Assembly: GCF_018224015.1 (NCBI RefSeq)
Contig: NZ_JAGPOT010000086.1
Coordinates: forward strand, 1 to 33,116
DNA length: 33,116 nucleotides
Reading direction: 5' to 3'
Origin: Pseudarthrobacter albicanus
Lineage (GTDB): Bacteria; Actinomycetota; Actinomycetes; Actinomycetales; Micrococcaceae
Position 1 is the stretch's first letter; each line of letters starts with the position of its first letter. Both the position numbers and the translations under genes were made by a program. Positions 25,267-33,023 of the stretch are shown piece by piece. Below the pieces are notes generated by a model. The model saw nothing but the letters and a program-made list of their open reading frames with translations. It made no database searches and was not told the origin of the DNA.

Positions 25267-26376
25267 ATGGCCTACATTGAAAACCAGGCAGGGACACCCG
25301 CACGAGGCATCCGGCTGGGACTCATCGGCGCCGGCTGGATGGGGGCATTCCATGGGGAAAGCATTGTCCGGCGCATTCCCGGAGCCGTCCTTGAGGCCAT
25401 CGCCGACCCAGCGCTGGACGCGGCCGCGGAGCTGGCCGGCCGGCTGGGCGTCGCGAAGGTCACGGCCGATGCGGCGGATCTGCTGGCCGACCCGGAGATC
25501 GACGGGGTCATCATCGCCAGCCCGGCCCGGTTCCACTCCGCACTGATCACCCAGGCGGCCCGCGCCGGAAAGCATGTCTTCTGCGAAAAGCCAGCCGGAC
25601 TGACGCTTGCCGAACTCGGCGCGGCCCTGACTGAGGTGGATAAGGCCGGGGTGCACTTCCAGATCGGCTTCAACCGCCGTTACGCCCCTGATTTTGCTGC
25701 CGCGAAGCGTGACCTTGCCGCCGGCGTGGCCGGGAAGCCACAGCTCCTGCGCTCGCTGACCAGGGACCCTGGCACCGGCAGCATCGGCCACGCTGCCCGG
25801 ATCCCTGCGTGGACCATCTTCCTCGAAACGCTGATCCATGACTTCGACACCCTGAACTGGTTCAACGAGGGCGCCGAGCCGGTGGAAGTCTACGCCGTGG
25901 CCGACGCCCTGGTGGAGCCCGACTTCAAGGAACACGGATTACTGGACACCGCCGTTGTGACCATCCGCTACAGCAACGGTGCGCTGGCAGTCGCGGAGGC
26001 GAACTTCAGTGCGCTCTACGGCTACGACGTCCGAGGCGAGGTGTTCGGGTCCAAGGGCATGGTCCAGGCGGGGCAGAGCACCGCTACCTCGGCCCGCCGC
26101 TACACCGCGGACGGTGTTTCCGCCGACACACCGCGGCTGAATGTCGAACTTTTCCGCCAGGCCTACACTGATGAACTGGCCGACTTTGCTGACAATGTCC
26201 GGGCACGGCGCGACGGCGAGACGGCGCCGCAGGCCGGGTTCACGCTGACCCCGGGTGCCGCCGACGCCCGCCGGGCTTTGGCGATGGCGCTGGCCTGCAT
26301 CGAGTCGGTCAAACTCGGTGCGCCTGTGGCTCTGCCCGGAGCTCGTCTGACGGCAGCTGCGAAGGCCGGCAACTGA
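25267..26376 (+). CDS. Gfo/Idh/MocA-family oxidoreductase (LacI module 1)
   Basis: A 369-aa NAD(P)-dependent dehydrogenase of sugars, polyols or inositols. LGLIGAGWMGAFHGESI (about residues 17-33) is the Rossmann motif, HVFCEKPAGL holds the conserved EKP Lys, and ETLIHDFDTLNWF the catalytic His/Asp pair. AAAGGA (25254-25259) precedes ATG 25267. Its stop shares one base with the ATG of the downstream TIM-barrel gene (TGATG), so the pair is translationally coupled. The substrate cannot be read from the sequence; a LacI-controlled dehydrogenase-isomerase pair suggests catabolism of an unusual sugar or cyclitol. Confidence 0.88.
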   Translation: MAYIENQAGTPARGIRLGLIGAGWMGAFHGESIVRRIPGAVLEAIADPALDAAAELAGRLGVAKVTADAADLLADPEIDGVIIASPARFHSALITQAARAGKHVFCEKPAGLTLAELGAALTEVDKAGVHFQIGFNRRYAPDFAAAKRDLAAGVAGKPQLLRSLTRDPGTGSIGHAARIPAWTIFLETLIHDFDTLNWFNEGAEPVEVYAVADALVEPDFKEHGLLDTAVVTIRYSNGALAVAEANFSALYGYDVRGEVFGSKGMVQAGQSTATSARRYTADGVSADTPRLNVELFRQAYTDELADFADNVRARRDGETAPQAGFTLTPGAADARRALAMALACIESVKLGAPVALPGARLTAAAKAGN

Positions 26377-27149
26377 TGCGGCTCGCGGTCTGCGCCGAAA
26401 TGGTGTTCACGGAGCTGCCGTTCATCGAACGGGTCCGGCGCATCCACGGCGCCGGATTTGACGTCGAACTCTGGGACTCGCGCACCAAGGACATCCCGTC
26501 GCTTAAGGCCACCGGTGCGGTGTTCTCCTCGATGACGGGGTACAGCGCCGGCAGCGTGGTGGACCCGGCGACGGCCGATGACGTGGTCCGGACAGCCGCG
26601 GAGCTCATCCCCACGGCTGTGGAACTGGGCATCAGCCGGATGGTGGTGCATTCGGCGGAACTGGTCGATGGCGCAGCCGCCCGCCCTGTCTTCCGCTCAA
26701 CGGGCAGGATGTGGACCACCGGTGTGCGCACCCTGCAACGACTGGGGGACCTTGGTGAGAAGCATGGGGTGACATTCTGCCTCGAGAATCTCAACACCAT
26801 TCTTGATCATCCCGGGATTCCGCTGGCGCGGGCCAAGGACACCCTTGCCCTCGTGGAGGCAGCCGGGCACCCGAACGTCAAGCTGATGCTCGACCTTTAC
26901 CATGCCCAGCTGGGCGAAGGAAACCTGATCGGGCTGGTCCAGGCGGCCCTGCCACACATCGGTGAAATCCAGGTGGCAGATGTGCCGGGCCGCTGCGAAC
27001 CCGGCACGGGGGAGATCAACTACAGAGCCATCGCCGGCGCACTTGCCGATGCGGGCTATGACGGGACCGTGGGCATGGAAGCGTGGGCAAGCAACGACAG
27101 CGACGACGCCCTGGCCGCCTTCCGTGATGCGTTCACTCTTCAGCGCTGA
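26376..27149 (+). CDS. Hydroxypyruvate isomerase-like TIM-barrel protein
   Basis: A 257-aa protein of the Hyi group within the AP endonuclease 2 / xylose-isomerase-like fold. Four metal-ligand segments are visible: FCLENLN, LMLDLYHAQ, IQVADVPGRCEPGTGEINY (the VPGR.EP..GEINY signature of Hyi) and GMEAWA. Hyi interconverts hydroxypyruvate and tartronate semialdehyde, but many homologues act on other keto sugars, and coupling to a Gfo/Idh dehydrogenase suggests it isomerises the oxidised product. It converges on lacI module 2 with a 34-bp gap that contains a tandem duplication. Confidence 0.83.
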   Translation: MRLAVCAEMVFTELPFIERVRRIHGAGFDVELWDSRTKDIPSLKATGAVFSSMTGYSAGSVVDPATADDVVRTAAELIPTAVELGISRMVVHSAELVDGAAARPVFRSTGRMWTTGVRTLQRLGDLGEKHGVTFCLENLNTILDHPGIPLARAKDTLALVEAAGHPNVKLMLDLYHAQLGEGNLIGLVQAALPHIGEIQVADVPGRCEPGTGEINYRAIAGALADAGYDGTVGMEAWASNDSDDALAAFRDAFTLQR

Positions 27150-27150
27150 A

Positions 27151-27203
27151 GCTGCCGATCACCTGCCCGGGGCGGCTGCCGGATCACCTGCCCGGGGCGG
27201 CTG
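27151..27203. repeat. 24/25-bp tandem duplication at convergent gene ends
   Basis: The unit 27151-27174 repeats at 27175-27199 with one extra G, followed by GCTG of a partial third unit; GATCACCTGCCCGGGGCGG is common to both. The second unit includes the last codons and stop of lacI module 2, so duplication of that gene's 3' end is the simplest reading. Confidence 0.8.
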
Positions 27204-28206
27204 TGCTGCCCCGGGCCTGCAGCGTAGGCGGCAGTAGTTCGTCGTGAGGAAGGGCAGAGTCCGGTTCCAGTCTTGCCATCAGCAGTTCCGCCGCACGCTG
27301 GCCGGCTGCGAAGCTGGCCGTGTCCACCGAAGTGAGACTGATCCTGCGAAGCCTGGCCAGCGGGGTGTTGTCGTAACCGGCAACGGAGAGATCCGCAGGC
27401 ACCGAGAGCCCGCGTTCCTCCGCCGCCGACATGACTCCCAGGGCAGCCATGTCGTTGACGGCGAAGACGGCGGTTGGCCTGTCCGCCCCGCTCAACAATT
27501 CAAGCCCGGCGCTGTGGCCGGCTTCTTCGGTGAGATCGCCGGGGATCGTCCGGATGAATTCCGCCAGGCCGGCAGCCGCCATTCCCGCTGCATAGCCGCG
27601 CTGCCGGGCGGCCCCGACAGCGGTGTCGGGCGCTCCCACATGCGCGATGTTCCGGTGGCCCAGCAACGCCAGATGCGCCACCACGAGGCGGGCTCCGGCG
27701 TCGTCGTCGTTGGTCACGACGGTCACGTTTGCGCCGGGACCCGACGGCGCGCCCAGCACCACGGTTGGTACCTGTGCGGCCGCAACGGCAAGACCCGGGC
27801 TGTCCGGCATGGTCCCCACCAGGACTAGTCCTTCGATGTTCATTTCGAGCAGTTTCTTGAGCAGTGACTCGCCGCTGCGGCTGTCCAGCCGGAAGTCTCC
27901 CATAACCATCTGCAGGCCGTGTTCGTTGAGCCGGCCGTTGAGTCCCTCCACCGCGCTGACAAACCAGGGATTCCGCATGTCATTAAGGACTACTCCTACG
28001 GTCCGGCTCCGGGATTCGCTGAGCGCCCGGGCGGCGGCGTTCGGTCGGTAGCGGAGCTCAACCACGGCCCGTGCCACCGCTGTCCTCTTGGCTTCGCTGA
28101 CATACCCGGTGCCGCGCAGCACCAGGGAGACGACCGACTTTGATACTCCGGCTGCGGAGGCCACGTCGAGTATGGTGGCGGCGCGCTTTCGCACGGGATC
28201 TGACAC
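27184..28206 (-). CDS. LacI-family transcriptional regulator (module 2)
   Basis: A 340-aa repressor with the LacI HTH (ATILDVASAAGVSKSVVSLVLRGTGYVSEAKRTAVARAVVELRYRPNAAARALSESRS) and the sensor domain (TVGVVLNDMRNPWFVSAVEGLNGRL, NIAHVGAP, PTAVFAVNDMAALGVMSAAEERG, VAGYDNTPLARLRRISLTSVD). GTG 28206 is preferred over an upstream in-frame ATG at 28272 because GGAGG lies 5 bases before it and homology begins there. It is divergent from a Gfo/Idh gene, with a palindromic operator between them. It resembles the module 1 repressor in architecture; the ligand is unknown. Confidence 0.92.
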   Translation of the reverse strand: MSDPVRKRAATILDVASAAGVSKSVVSLVLRGTGYVSEAKRTAVARAVVELRYRPNAAARALSESRSRTVGVVLNDMRNPWFVSAVEGLNGRLNEHGLQMVMGDFRLDSRSGESLLKKLLEMNIEGLVLVGTMPDSPGLAVAAAQVPTVVLGAPSGPGANVTVVTNDDDAGARLVVAHLALLGHRNIAHVGAPDTAVGAARQRGYAAGMAAAGLAEFIRTIPGDLTEEAGHSAGLELLSGADRPTAVFAVNDMAALGVMSAAEERGLSVPADLSVAGYDNTPLARLRRISLTSVDTASFAAGQRAAELLMARLEPDSALPHDELLPPTLQARGSTAAPGR

Positions 28207-28245
28207 GGCATCCTCCAGCTGTTGGTGCAGTTTGTTAATACAAAG

Positions 28246-28306
28246 TCTTGACTCGGAACGGTGCCCTCCCATACTCTAGCAAGCACATGCTGGAACGTTC
28301 CAACAT
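28246..28306 (+). promoter_or_regulatory. Module 2 promoter with LacI operator
   Basis: TTGACT (28246-28251), an 18-bp... spacer of about 20 and TACTCT (28272-28277) form a possible promoter with loose spacing. Directly downstream, TGGAACGTTCCA (28291-28302) is a perfect 12-bp palindrome with central CG, extending to 20 bp (28287-28306) with one mismatched pair. It covers the expected transcript start of the Gfo/Idh gene, as a LacI operator would. Confidence 0.65.
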
Positions 28307-28365
28307 TGCCAGCTTTCCCGTTCATTGCCCGGAGCCCGGGCCCGGTATTTTTGCAAAGGAACACT

Positions 28366-29415
28366 TTGAAGGATGTAACTCTCGGTCTGGTCGGGGTGGG
28401 GCGTATTGGCGTCATGCACGCCAACAACATCTCGGCTCTGAACGATGTGCTGAACCCGCAGGGGATCAATGTCCGGCTCAAGCTGACTGACGTTGCCGCC
28501 GATCATGCCCGGAGCGTGGCGGCCACGATCGGCGCCGAGTTCCTGGCATCCGTGGAGGAGCTGATTGCGTCCGGCGTGGACGGGCTGGTCATAGCCACCG
28601 GCACGGGCACGCATCCGGATCTGATCAGGACGGGCGTGGACGCCGGCATTCCGGTCTTCTGCGAAAAGCCTGTGGCCATGAATGTTGCGGACTCCACGCC
28701 GGTGCTGGACTATATCCGGGACCACGGCGGAACCGTGCAGATCGGCCACCAGAGGCGTTTCGACGCGGGCTACCTCGAGGCCAAGCGCGCGTTCACCGCG
28801 GGGGAGCTGGGCTGGATCCACTCGCTGCGGGCCGTTACCTGTGACATGACCCCGCCGCCGGTGGAGTTCCTGGCAGGCTCCGGCGGCCTGTTCCGGGACT
28901 GCTCCGTCCACGACTTTGACATCCTGCGCTGGCTGACCGGCCGCGAAATCGTGGAGGTCTACGCCAAGGGCTCCAACAACGGCGATCCCGCCATCGGGGA
29001 AGTGGGGGACGTGGACACGGCGCTGGCCCTGGTGACGTTCGACGACGGCACGCTGGGCACCGTCAGCGCCTCGCGCTACAACGGGGCCGGCCACGACGTC
29101 CGCCTGGAGATCCAGGGTTCGGCCGGCTCGCTCCTCGTGGGGCTCGATGAGAAGTCCGCCCTTGCATCGGCCGAAGCCGGCGTTATGTTCCCGTCCGGGG
29201 AGTCCCACAAGACCTTCGCGGAGCGCTTCGACCAGGCCTACCGCTCCGAGCTGGCGGCCTTCGTGGAGCTGATCCTGGGCGAGCGGGACAACCCGTGCAC
29301 ACCGGAGGACGCGGTGGCAGCCTCCCGGATTGCCGACGCCGCCCAGGAATCACTGGAAACCGGGCTGCCGGTCAGGGTGACGCTGGCGGCCCGGAACCAG
29401 GGGAGCCGCAGCTAG
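28366..29415 (+). CDS. Gfo/Idh/MocA-family oxidoreductase, IolG-like (LacI module 2)
   Basis: A 349-aa NAD-dependent dehydrogenase. LGLVGVGRIGVMHANNI near the N-terminus is the dinucleotide-binding motif, PVFCEKPVAMN the EKP motif, and CSVHDFDILRWLTG the catalytic His/Asp segment. TTG 28366 is chosen: AAAGGA (28355-28360) precedes it with 5-base spacing, and the upstream extension to 28261 would run through the operator. It is a single-gene unit under the divergent LacI. Overall pattern is close to inositol 2-dehydrogenases, so a second inositol-isomer dehydrogenase is plausible but unproven. Its stop overlaps that of the convergent gene in CTAG. Confidence 0.87.
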   Translation: MKDVTLGLVGVGRIGVMHANNISALNDVLNPQGINVRLKLTDVAADHARSVAATIGAEFLASVEELIASGVDGLVIATGTGTHPDLIRTGVDAGIPVFCEKPVAMNVADSTPVLDYIRDHGGTVQIGHQRRFDAGYLEAKRAFTAGELGWIHSLRAVTCDMTPPPVEFLAGSGGLFRDCSVHDFDILRWLTGREIVEVYAKGSNNGDPAIGEVGDVDTALALVTFDDGTLGTVSASRYNGAGHDVRLEIQGSAGSLLVGLDEKSALASAEAGVMFPSGESHKTFAERFDQAYRSELAAFVELILGERDNPCTPEDAVAASRIADAAQESLETGLPVRVTLAARNQGSRS

Positions 29416-30188
29416 CCCTGCTTCCGGACCCGGCACACTTCGACAAAGGCCCGGAAGGGCGCCAGCCGCTCCTCGGCGGCCAGTTCCAGCGCCTCGGGGT
29501 GCCATTGGACGGACGCCATCCAGCGTTCCGGATCCTCCAGCGCCTCGATGGTGCCGTCCTCCGCCACAGCCGTGACCAACAGGCCGTCGGCCACCCGGTC
29601 CACGGCCTGATGGTGGCCGGACGCGATCTTCACGGTGACGCCGTCGCTGTTCCCGTAGAGGGCCGCCACCTTGGTGCCGGGCTGCACCCGGACTTCATGC
29701 CAGGCCCACGGGCCCGCGCCGTGGACCGGGGACGGATCGTTGTGCACCACCGATCCAGCCGCCATGTCCTGGACCAGGGTTCCGCCATGCAGCACATTCA
29801 GCAGCTGGTGTCCCCGGCAGATGCCGAGCACCGGAAGGCCGGCATCGATCGAGTGCCGCGCGACGGCCACGTCCAGGGCATCCTGGGCGGGGTTCACGTC
29901 GTAGCACACCGCGCCTTGTTCCTCGCCGTAAAGGCGCGGGTCCAGGTCACCGCCGCCCGGAAGGACGACGCCGTCGAGCGCCTTGAGCTCCGCGTCCGCC
30001 GGTTCTCCGGCAGCCGGCGCCGCGCCGAGCAGCACCGGTTCGCCGCCGCCGTCGCGCACCAGTTCCACGATGTAGTCGAAGAGGTCATTGGCCTCGGCCA
30101 CCCTGGGGTCGGGGTCGGAGGAACTGCTGAGGCGGACCGGAATGCCGATGCGCGGCCGGCTGCCGAGGGAATGGCGGGAAGTCTGCAT
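29412..30188 (-). CDS. Class I glutamine amidotransferase-like hydrolase (peptidase C26, PuuD-like)
   Basis: A 258-aa cytoplasmic hydrolase of the gamma-glutamyl-GABA hydrolase group. The triad is intact: Cys124 in LGICRGHQLLN, His230 and Glu232 in SVQWHPEAL; VLPGGGDLDP is the oxyanion-side motif. Members cleave gamma-glutamyl bonds, for example in putrescine breakdown, but no puu-type genes lie nearby, so the substrate is open. No Shine-Dalgarno precedes ATG 30188, and an A/T-rich AGAATA lies 5 bases upstream, so the message may be leaderless. It shares CTAG as stop with the convergent Gfo/Idh gene. Confidence 0.88.
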   Translation of the reverse strand: MQTSRHSLGSRPRIGIPVRLSSSSDPDPRVAEANDLFDYIVELVRDGGGEPVLLGAAPAAGEPADAELKALDGVVLPGGGDLDPRLYGEEQGAVCYDVNPAQDALDVAVARHSIDAGLPVLGICRGHQLLNVLHGGTLVQDMAAGSVVHNDPSPVHGAGPWAWHEVRVQPGTKVAALYGNSDGVTVKIASGHHQAVDRVADGLLVTAVAEDGTIEALEDPERWMASVQWHPEALELAAEERLAPFRAFVEVCRVRKQG

Positions 30189-30275
30189 GACTTATTCTGC
30201 AACAAGATCCGAGGGCCAGGACTGCCGGATGGACAACAGCTATCCCGTGTCCCGCGGCCGCTGTGTCCCGTCCGG

Positions 30276-31238
30276 CTACAGATCCTTCCGGCACGGGGCC
30301 CGGCCCAGCGCCTGCAGGCCGTTCAGGTCGCCGGCAGCCAGGCCGTCCGGGGCGCCGATCTCCGGGTACATGAGCTGGCTCGGATCATCGACATGATCGA
30401 GCCCCATCACATGGCCCAGTTCGTGCAGGATCACTGCCGTGGCGTACGCGGCCCCGTCCGCCCGGGTGAGCTCCTCGGTGATCTGCGGGGAATCGAGTTC
30501 CAGGCTGCCGGTGACGAAGCTCTTGGGGCCGTCACCGTAGCTGAAGTGGGTGCTGCCGCCGGTGCCGATCACGCGGCCTTTGAGCTGGGGGGCCTGTTCC
30601 GGCGTCGTCCACGCGATCAGCAAGGGTGCCCACCGGTCCCCGTAGGCATCCTTCTGGTACGGGGCCCGCGCCTGCGACGGCGTCTCGGCGGTGGCGTTGT
30701 CCTTGATGAACGTGATGCCGGTGGCCAGCGACACCGTGTTGATCGCGTCTTCCACGAGCCGTCCGGCGCCCGCGGGCGCCAGTCCGGCATTGACTACATA
30801 GTGCAGCGGCCGGCAGGGGGAGTAGCCCACCGGCGAGCCGTCCTCGTTCGTCGCGAGGAACTTGTAGGAGTTGCTGACGGCGGCGGGTTTCCGCGGCGTC
30901 CCCAGCGGCTCGTCCTGTTCTTCGAGCCCGGGCGGGGGAGCATCCGTGCGGGATCCCGCCGCGGTGCCGCCAGGCTGCTCGCCCGAGGCCCCACCTGAGC
31001 CCTGCCCGGCAGATGCCTGGCCCGACGCCTGGCCTGACGCCGTTGGCCGGCCGTCGGGCCCGGTCCCGCGGTGGACCTCAAAGAGCCCCGCGAAACGGGG
31101 GTCCCCGTAGACGACGCCGGCCGCGAGGAAGGCGGCGCCGGCGATCAGGGCCGCCGCCACCAGGTTGCGGACGATGCGCAGGGCGGTGCGTGAGCGGCTG
31201 TGCCGTGGCCTCCGGTCCCGGAAGCCAGGACCTTCCAC
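30276..31238 (-). CDS. Membrane-anchored matrixin-like zinc metalloprotease
   Basis: A 320-aa protein: basic N-terminus, one membrane helix (LVAAALIAGAAFLAAGVVYG, about residues 26-45), a Ser/Gly/Gln-rich linker, then a matrixin-type catalytic domain with HELGHVMGLDH (about 272-282; HExxHxxGxxH) and a downstream Met (SQLMYPEI) as possible Met-turn. It should be anchored with the protease outside. I place the start at GTG 31238, which shares its first base with the stop of the upstream VIT1-like gene (TAGTG), because upstream frame content is Arg-rich shadow of that gene. Coupling to a metal transporter is unusual. Substrates unknown. Confidence 0.83.
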   Translation of the reverse strand: MEGPGFRDRRPRHSRSRTALRIVRNLVAAALIAGAAFLAAGVVYGDPRFAGLFEVHRGTGPDGRPTASGQASGQASAGQGSGGASGEQPGGTAAGSRTDAPPPGLEEQDEPLGTPRKPAAVSNSYKFLATNEDGSPVGYSPCRPLHYVVNAGLAPAGAGRLVEDAINTVSLATGITFIKDNATAETPSQARAPYQKDAYGDRWAPLLIAWTTPEQAPQLKGRVIGTGGSTHFSYGDGPKSFVTGSLELDSPQITEELTRADGAAYATAVILHELGHVMGLDHVDDPSQLMYPEIGAPDGLAAGDLNGLQALGRAPCRKDL

Positions 31239-32413
31239 TATGCGACCACCGCGCCAAACGCCAGGCCCAGCAGGTACGTCGCGCCGGCTGCGCCCATGCC
31301 GATGGCGAGCTGGCGGAAGCCGCGGGTGGCGGGGGATGTGCCGGAGAGGAGCCCGACGACGCCGCCGGTGAACAGCAGCGCCAGGCCCACCAGGACGGCG
31401 GAGACCGCGAGCGCCGCGACCCCGGTCATGCCGAGCAGGAACGGGATGATCGGCACGATCGCGCCGGAGGCGAAGAAGCAGAAGCTCGACGCCGCCGCGC
31501 TCCAGGCGTTGCCGACGGCCTCGTGCTGGTCGGGCGCCTCGGGGCGTTCCGGCCACAGCGACAGGCTCGGATCGCAGTCGCAGTCCAGCAGGCCCATCCG
31601 CTCGGCGACGCGGTGTTCGGCCGCCTCCCGGGACATTCCCCGGGCCAGGTACACCAGCAGGAGTTCGTTGTGCTGGATGTCCAGCGCGGGCGCCGCGGCA
31701 AGGGTGATCTGGGTAGGAAGGGTCGCGGCCAGGAGTTCCCGCTGCGACCGCACCGAAATGAACTCGCCGGCCCCCATCGACAGCGCCCCGGCCAGCAGGC
31801 CGGCCACGCCGCTGAGGAGGACCACGTGGCTTCCCACCCCGGAGGCGGCCATGCCCATGACGAGGGAGAGGTTGCTGACCAGCCCGTCGTTCGCACCGAA
31901 GACGGCGGCCCGGAAGGTGCCGGCCAGCCGGTTGCGGCCCCGCGTGGCGAGCCCCCGGACGACTTCTTCGTGGATCTGCTCGTCGGCGGCCATCGCGGGG
32001 GTGGCGGAGGGGTCGCGGGAGTAGGGCGAGCGGCTCTCGGCGCGCTGGGCCAGGGCCAGGACGAACACGGAACCGAAGTGGCGCGCCAGGAAACCCACAA
32101 ACCGGCTGCGGAGGGACGCATGGCGCGGCCGGCCGGCGTCCTCGCCGAGCAGCTGGAGCCAGTGCGCCTCGTGGCGGCCCTCGGCCTCGGCCAGCGCGAG
32201 CAGGATATCACGCTCTTCGCCGTGCCGGTTCTGGGCCAGGTCACGGTAGACGGCGGCTTCGGCCCGTTCGTCGGCGAGGTACTGGCGCCAGCGCTTGATG
32301 TCCGCGGCGCTGGCTGCCGGGGCATCGTGACGGGGGGCGGTTTCGCGGTTCCCGGGGGTGCCGGCGCGGTTCTGGTCGGCGCGGTTCTGGTCAGATTCGG
32401 CGTGCTGAAACAC
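31238..32413 (-). CDS. Ferritin-like plus VIT1/CCC1 domain metal transporter
   Basis: A 391-aa protein combining an N-terminal rubrerythrin/ferritin-like domain (about residues 38-150; DERAEAAVYRDLAQ, EERDILLALAEAEGRHEAHW and EQIHEEVVR give the Glu/His ligands of a di-metal site) with a C-terminal five-helix VIT1/CCC1 domain (FGANDGLVSNLSLVMGMA, LAGALSMGAGEFISVRSQRE). Such fusions (Mbfa-like) export iron or manganese and protect from oxidative stress. GTG 32413 follows CAGGAG. A short duplicated NRADQ sequence lies at the N-terminus. The following matrixin gene overlaps its stop. Confidence 0.9.
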   Translation of the reverse strand: MFQHAESDQNRADQNRAGTPGNRETAPRHDAPAASAADIKRWRQYLADERAEAAVYRDLAQNRHGEERDILLALAEAEGRHEAHWLQLLGEDAGRPRHASLRSRFVGFLARHFGSVFVLALAQRAESRSPYSRDPSATPAMAADEQIHEEVVRGLATRGRNRLAGTFRAAVFGANDGLVSNLSLVMGMAASGVGSHVVLLSGVAGLLAGALSMGAGEFISVRSQRELLAATLPTQITLAAAPALDIQHNELLLVYLARGMSREAAEHRVAERMGLLDCDCDPSLSLWPERPEAPDQHEAVGNAWSAAASSFCFFASGAIVPIIPFLLGMTGVAALAVSAVLVGLALLFTGGVVGLLSGTSPATRGFRQLAIGMGAAGATYLLGLAFGAVVA

Positions 32414-32715
32414 GAAAGCTCCTGGGCTTGAAAGGGCATGGTGCGGCCCCGTTGCGTTTCAAGACTACCCGGAAAACCGGCCGATTTCCGGCTGGTGATC
32501 CTTAGCCGAAAGTTTAGGCGGACCTGAAAGATCCTGCCGCTGCGGGGCATCCGGCCGGTGGCCCGCGGGAACCCTTGACCCTCAAGGTCCGCGGTGTTCG
32601 AATGAAATCCACGGCGGGTTCTCCGGCAGGCCCGCCGCCGGGCATCGGGGTCCCGGCCCTGGTGAGCGGACAGCCCGGAACACTGCCGCCAGCGCGAGCG
32701 CACGGAGGTTGCACC
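32414..32715. other. Divergent intergenic region, no gene seen
   Basis: This 302-bp gap separates the minus-strand metal transporter from the plus-strand acidic protein. It must hold both promoters, but I could not assign convincing -35/-10 pairs. A small inverted repeat CCTTGA-CCC-TCAAGG lies at 32573-32587, flanked by CGCGG/CCGCG. The plus-strand frame here has no support as coding sequence. Confidence 0.5.
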
Positions 32716-32928
32716 ATGGACAACACCGGATCACAGCCAGCAACGCATCCGGCCCTGCCGGTGCGGGATACCGTCGAGGCCGATCCCGCCTACGATTTCG
32801 CCGAGGACACCCCCGTGGATGACGGGGAGTGGGACGAGGCGGGCGAGCCGGAGGAGCCGGTCGACGAAGACGAGCGCGTCGTGCCGCTCGACGCGGACGA
32901 GTTCCGCGAACCGGAGGACGAGGAGTAG
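32716..32928 (+). CDS. Small acidic protein of unknown function
   Basis: A 70-aa, strongly acidic protein (about one third Asp/Glu), with the C-terminal half dominated by DDGEWDEAGEPEEPVDEDE and ending EPEDEE. It has no signal peptide or hydrophobic segment and is probably disordered. ATG 32716 has ACGGAGG (32702-32708) at suitable spacing, which supports translation; the in-frame upstream region lacks a better start. It stands alone and is followed by a strong hairpin. I recognise no family. Confidence 0.7.
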   Translation: MDNTGSQPATHPALPVRDTVEADPAYDFAEDTPVDDGEWDEAGEPEEPVDEDERVVPLDADEFREPEDEE

Positions 32929-32946
32929 CTGGGGCATTGAACGGTT

Positions 32947-32999
32947 AACGCCGACGGCGGCGCCTCCCCCGGGAAGGGGAGGCGCCGCCGTCGGGCGTT
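32947..32999. terminator. Strong GC hairpin terminator after the acidic protein gene
   Basis: Arms 32952-32969 and 32976-32993 pair perfectly over 18 bp around CGGGAA; with one bulged G the pairing extends to 32947/32999. Only TTC follows, so the T tract is poor. Core sequence resembles the hairpin at 5145-5203. Confidence 0.75.
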
Positions 33000-33023
33000 C
33001 CGGCAGTCCGTGCCCGGCCCGTC

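Noticed and set aside
32350..32400. Tandem GCGCGGTTCTGGTC copies at the start of the metal transporter gene
   Set aside because: In-frame duplication of a few codons (NRADQ) in a disordered N-terminus; not an operator or CRISPR-like repeat.
32573..32587. CCTTGA-CCC-TCAAGG as a HspR-like (HAIR) operator
   Set aside because: The spacing and flanks differ from the HAIR consensus, and the neighbouring gene is not a heat-shock gene.
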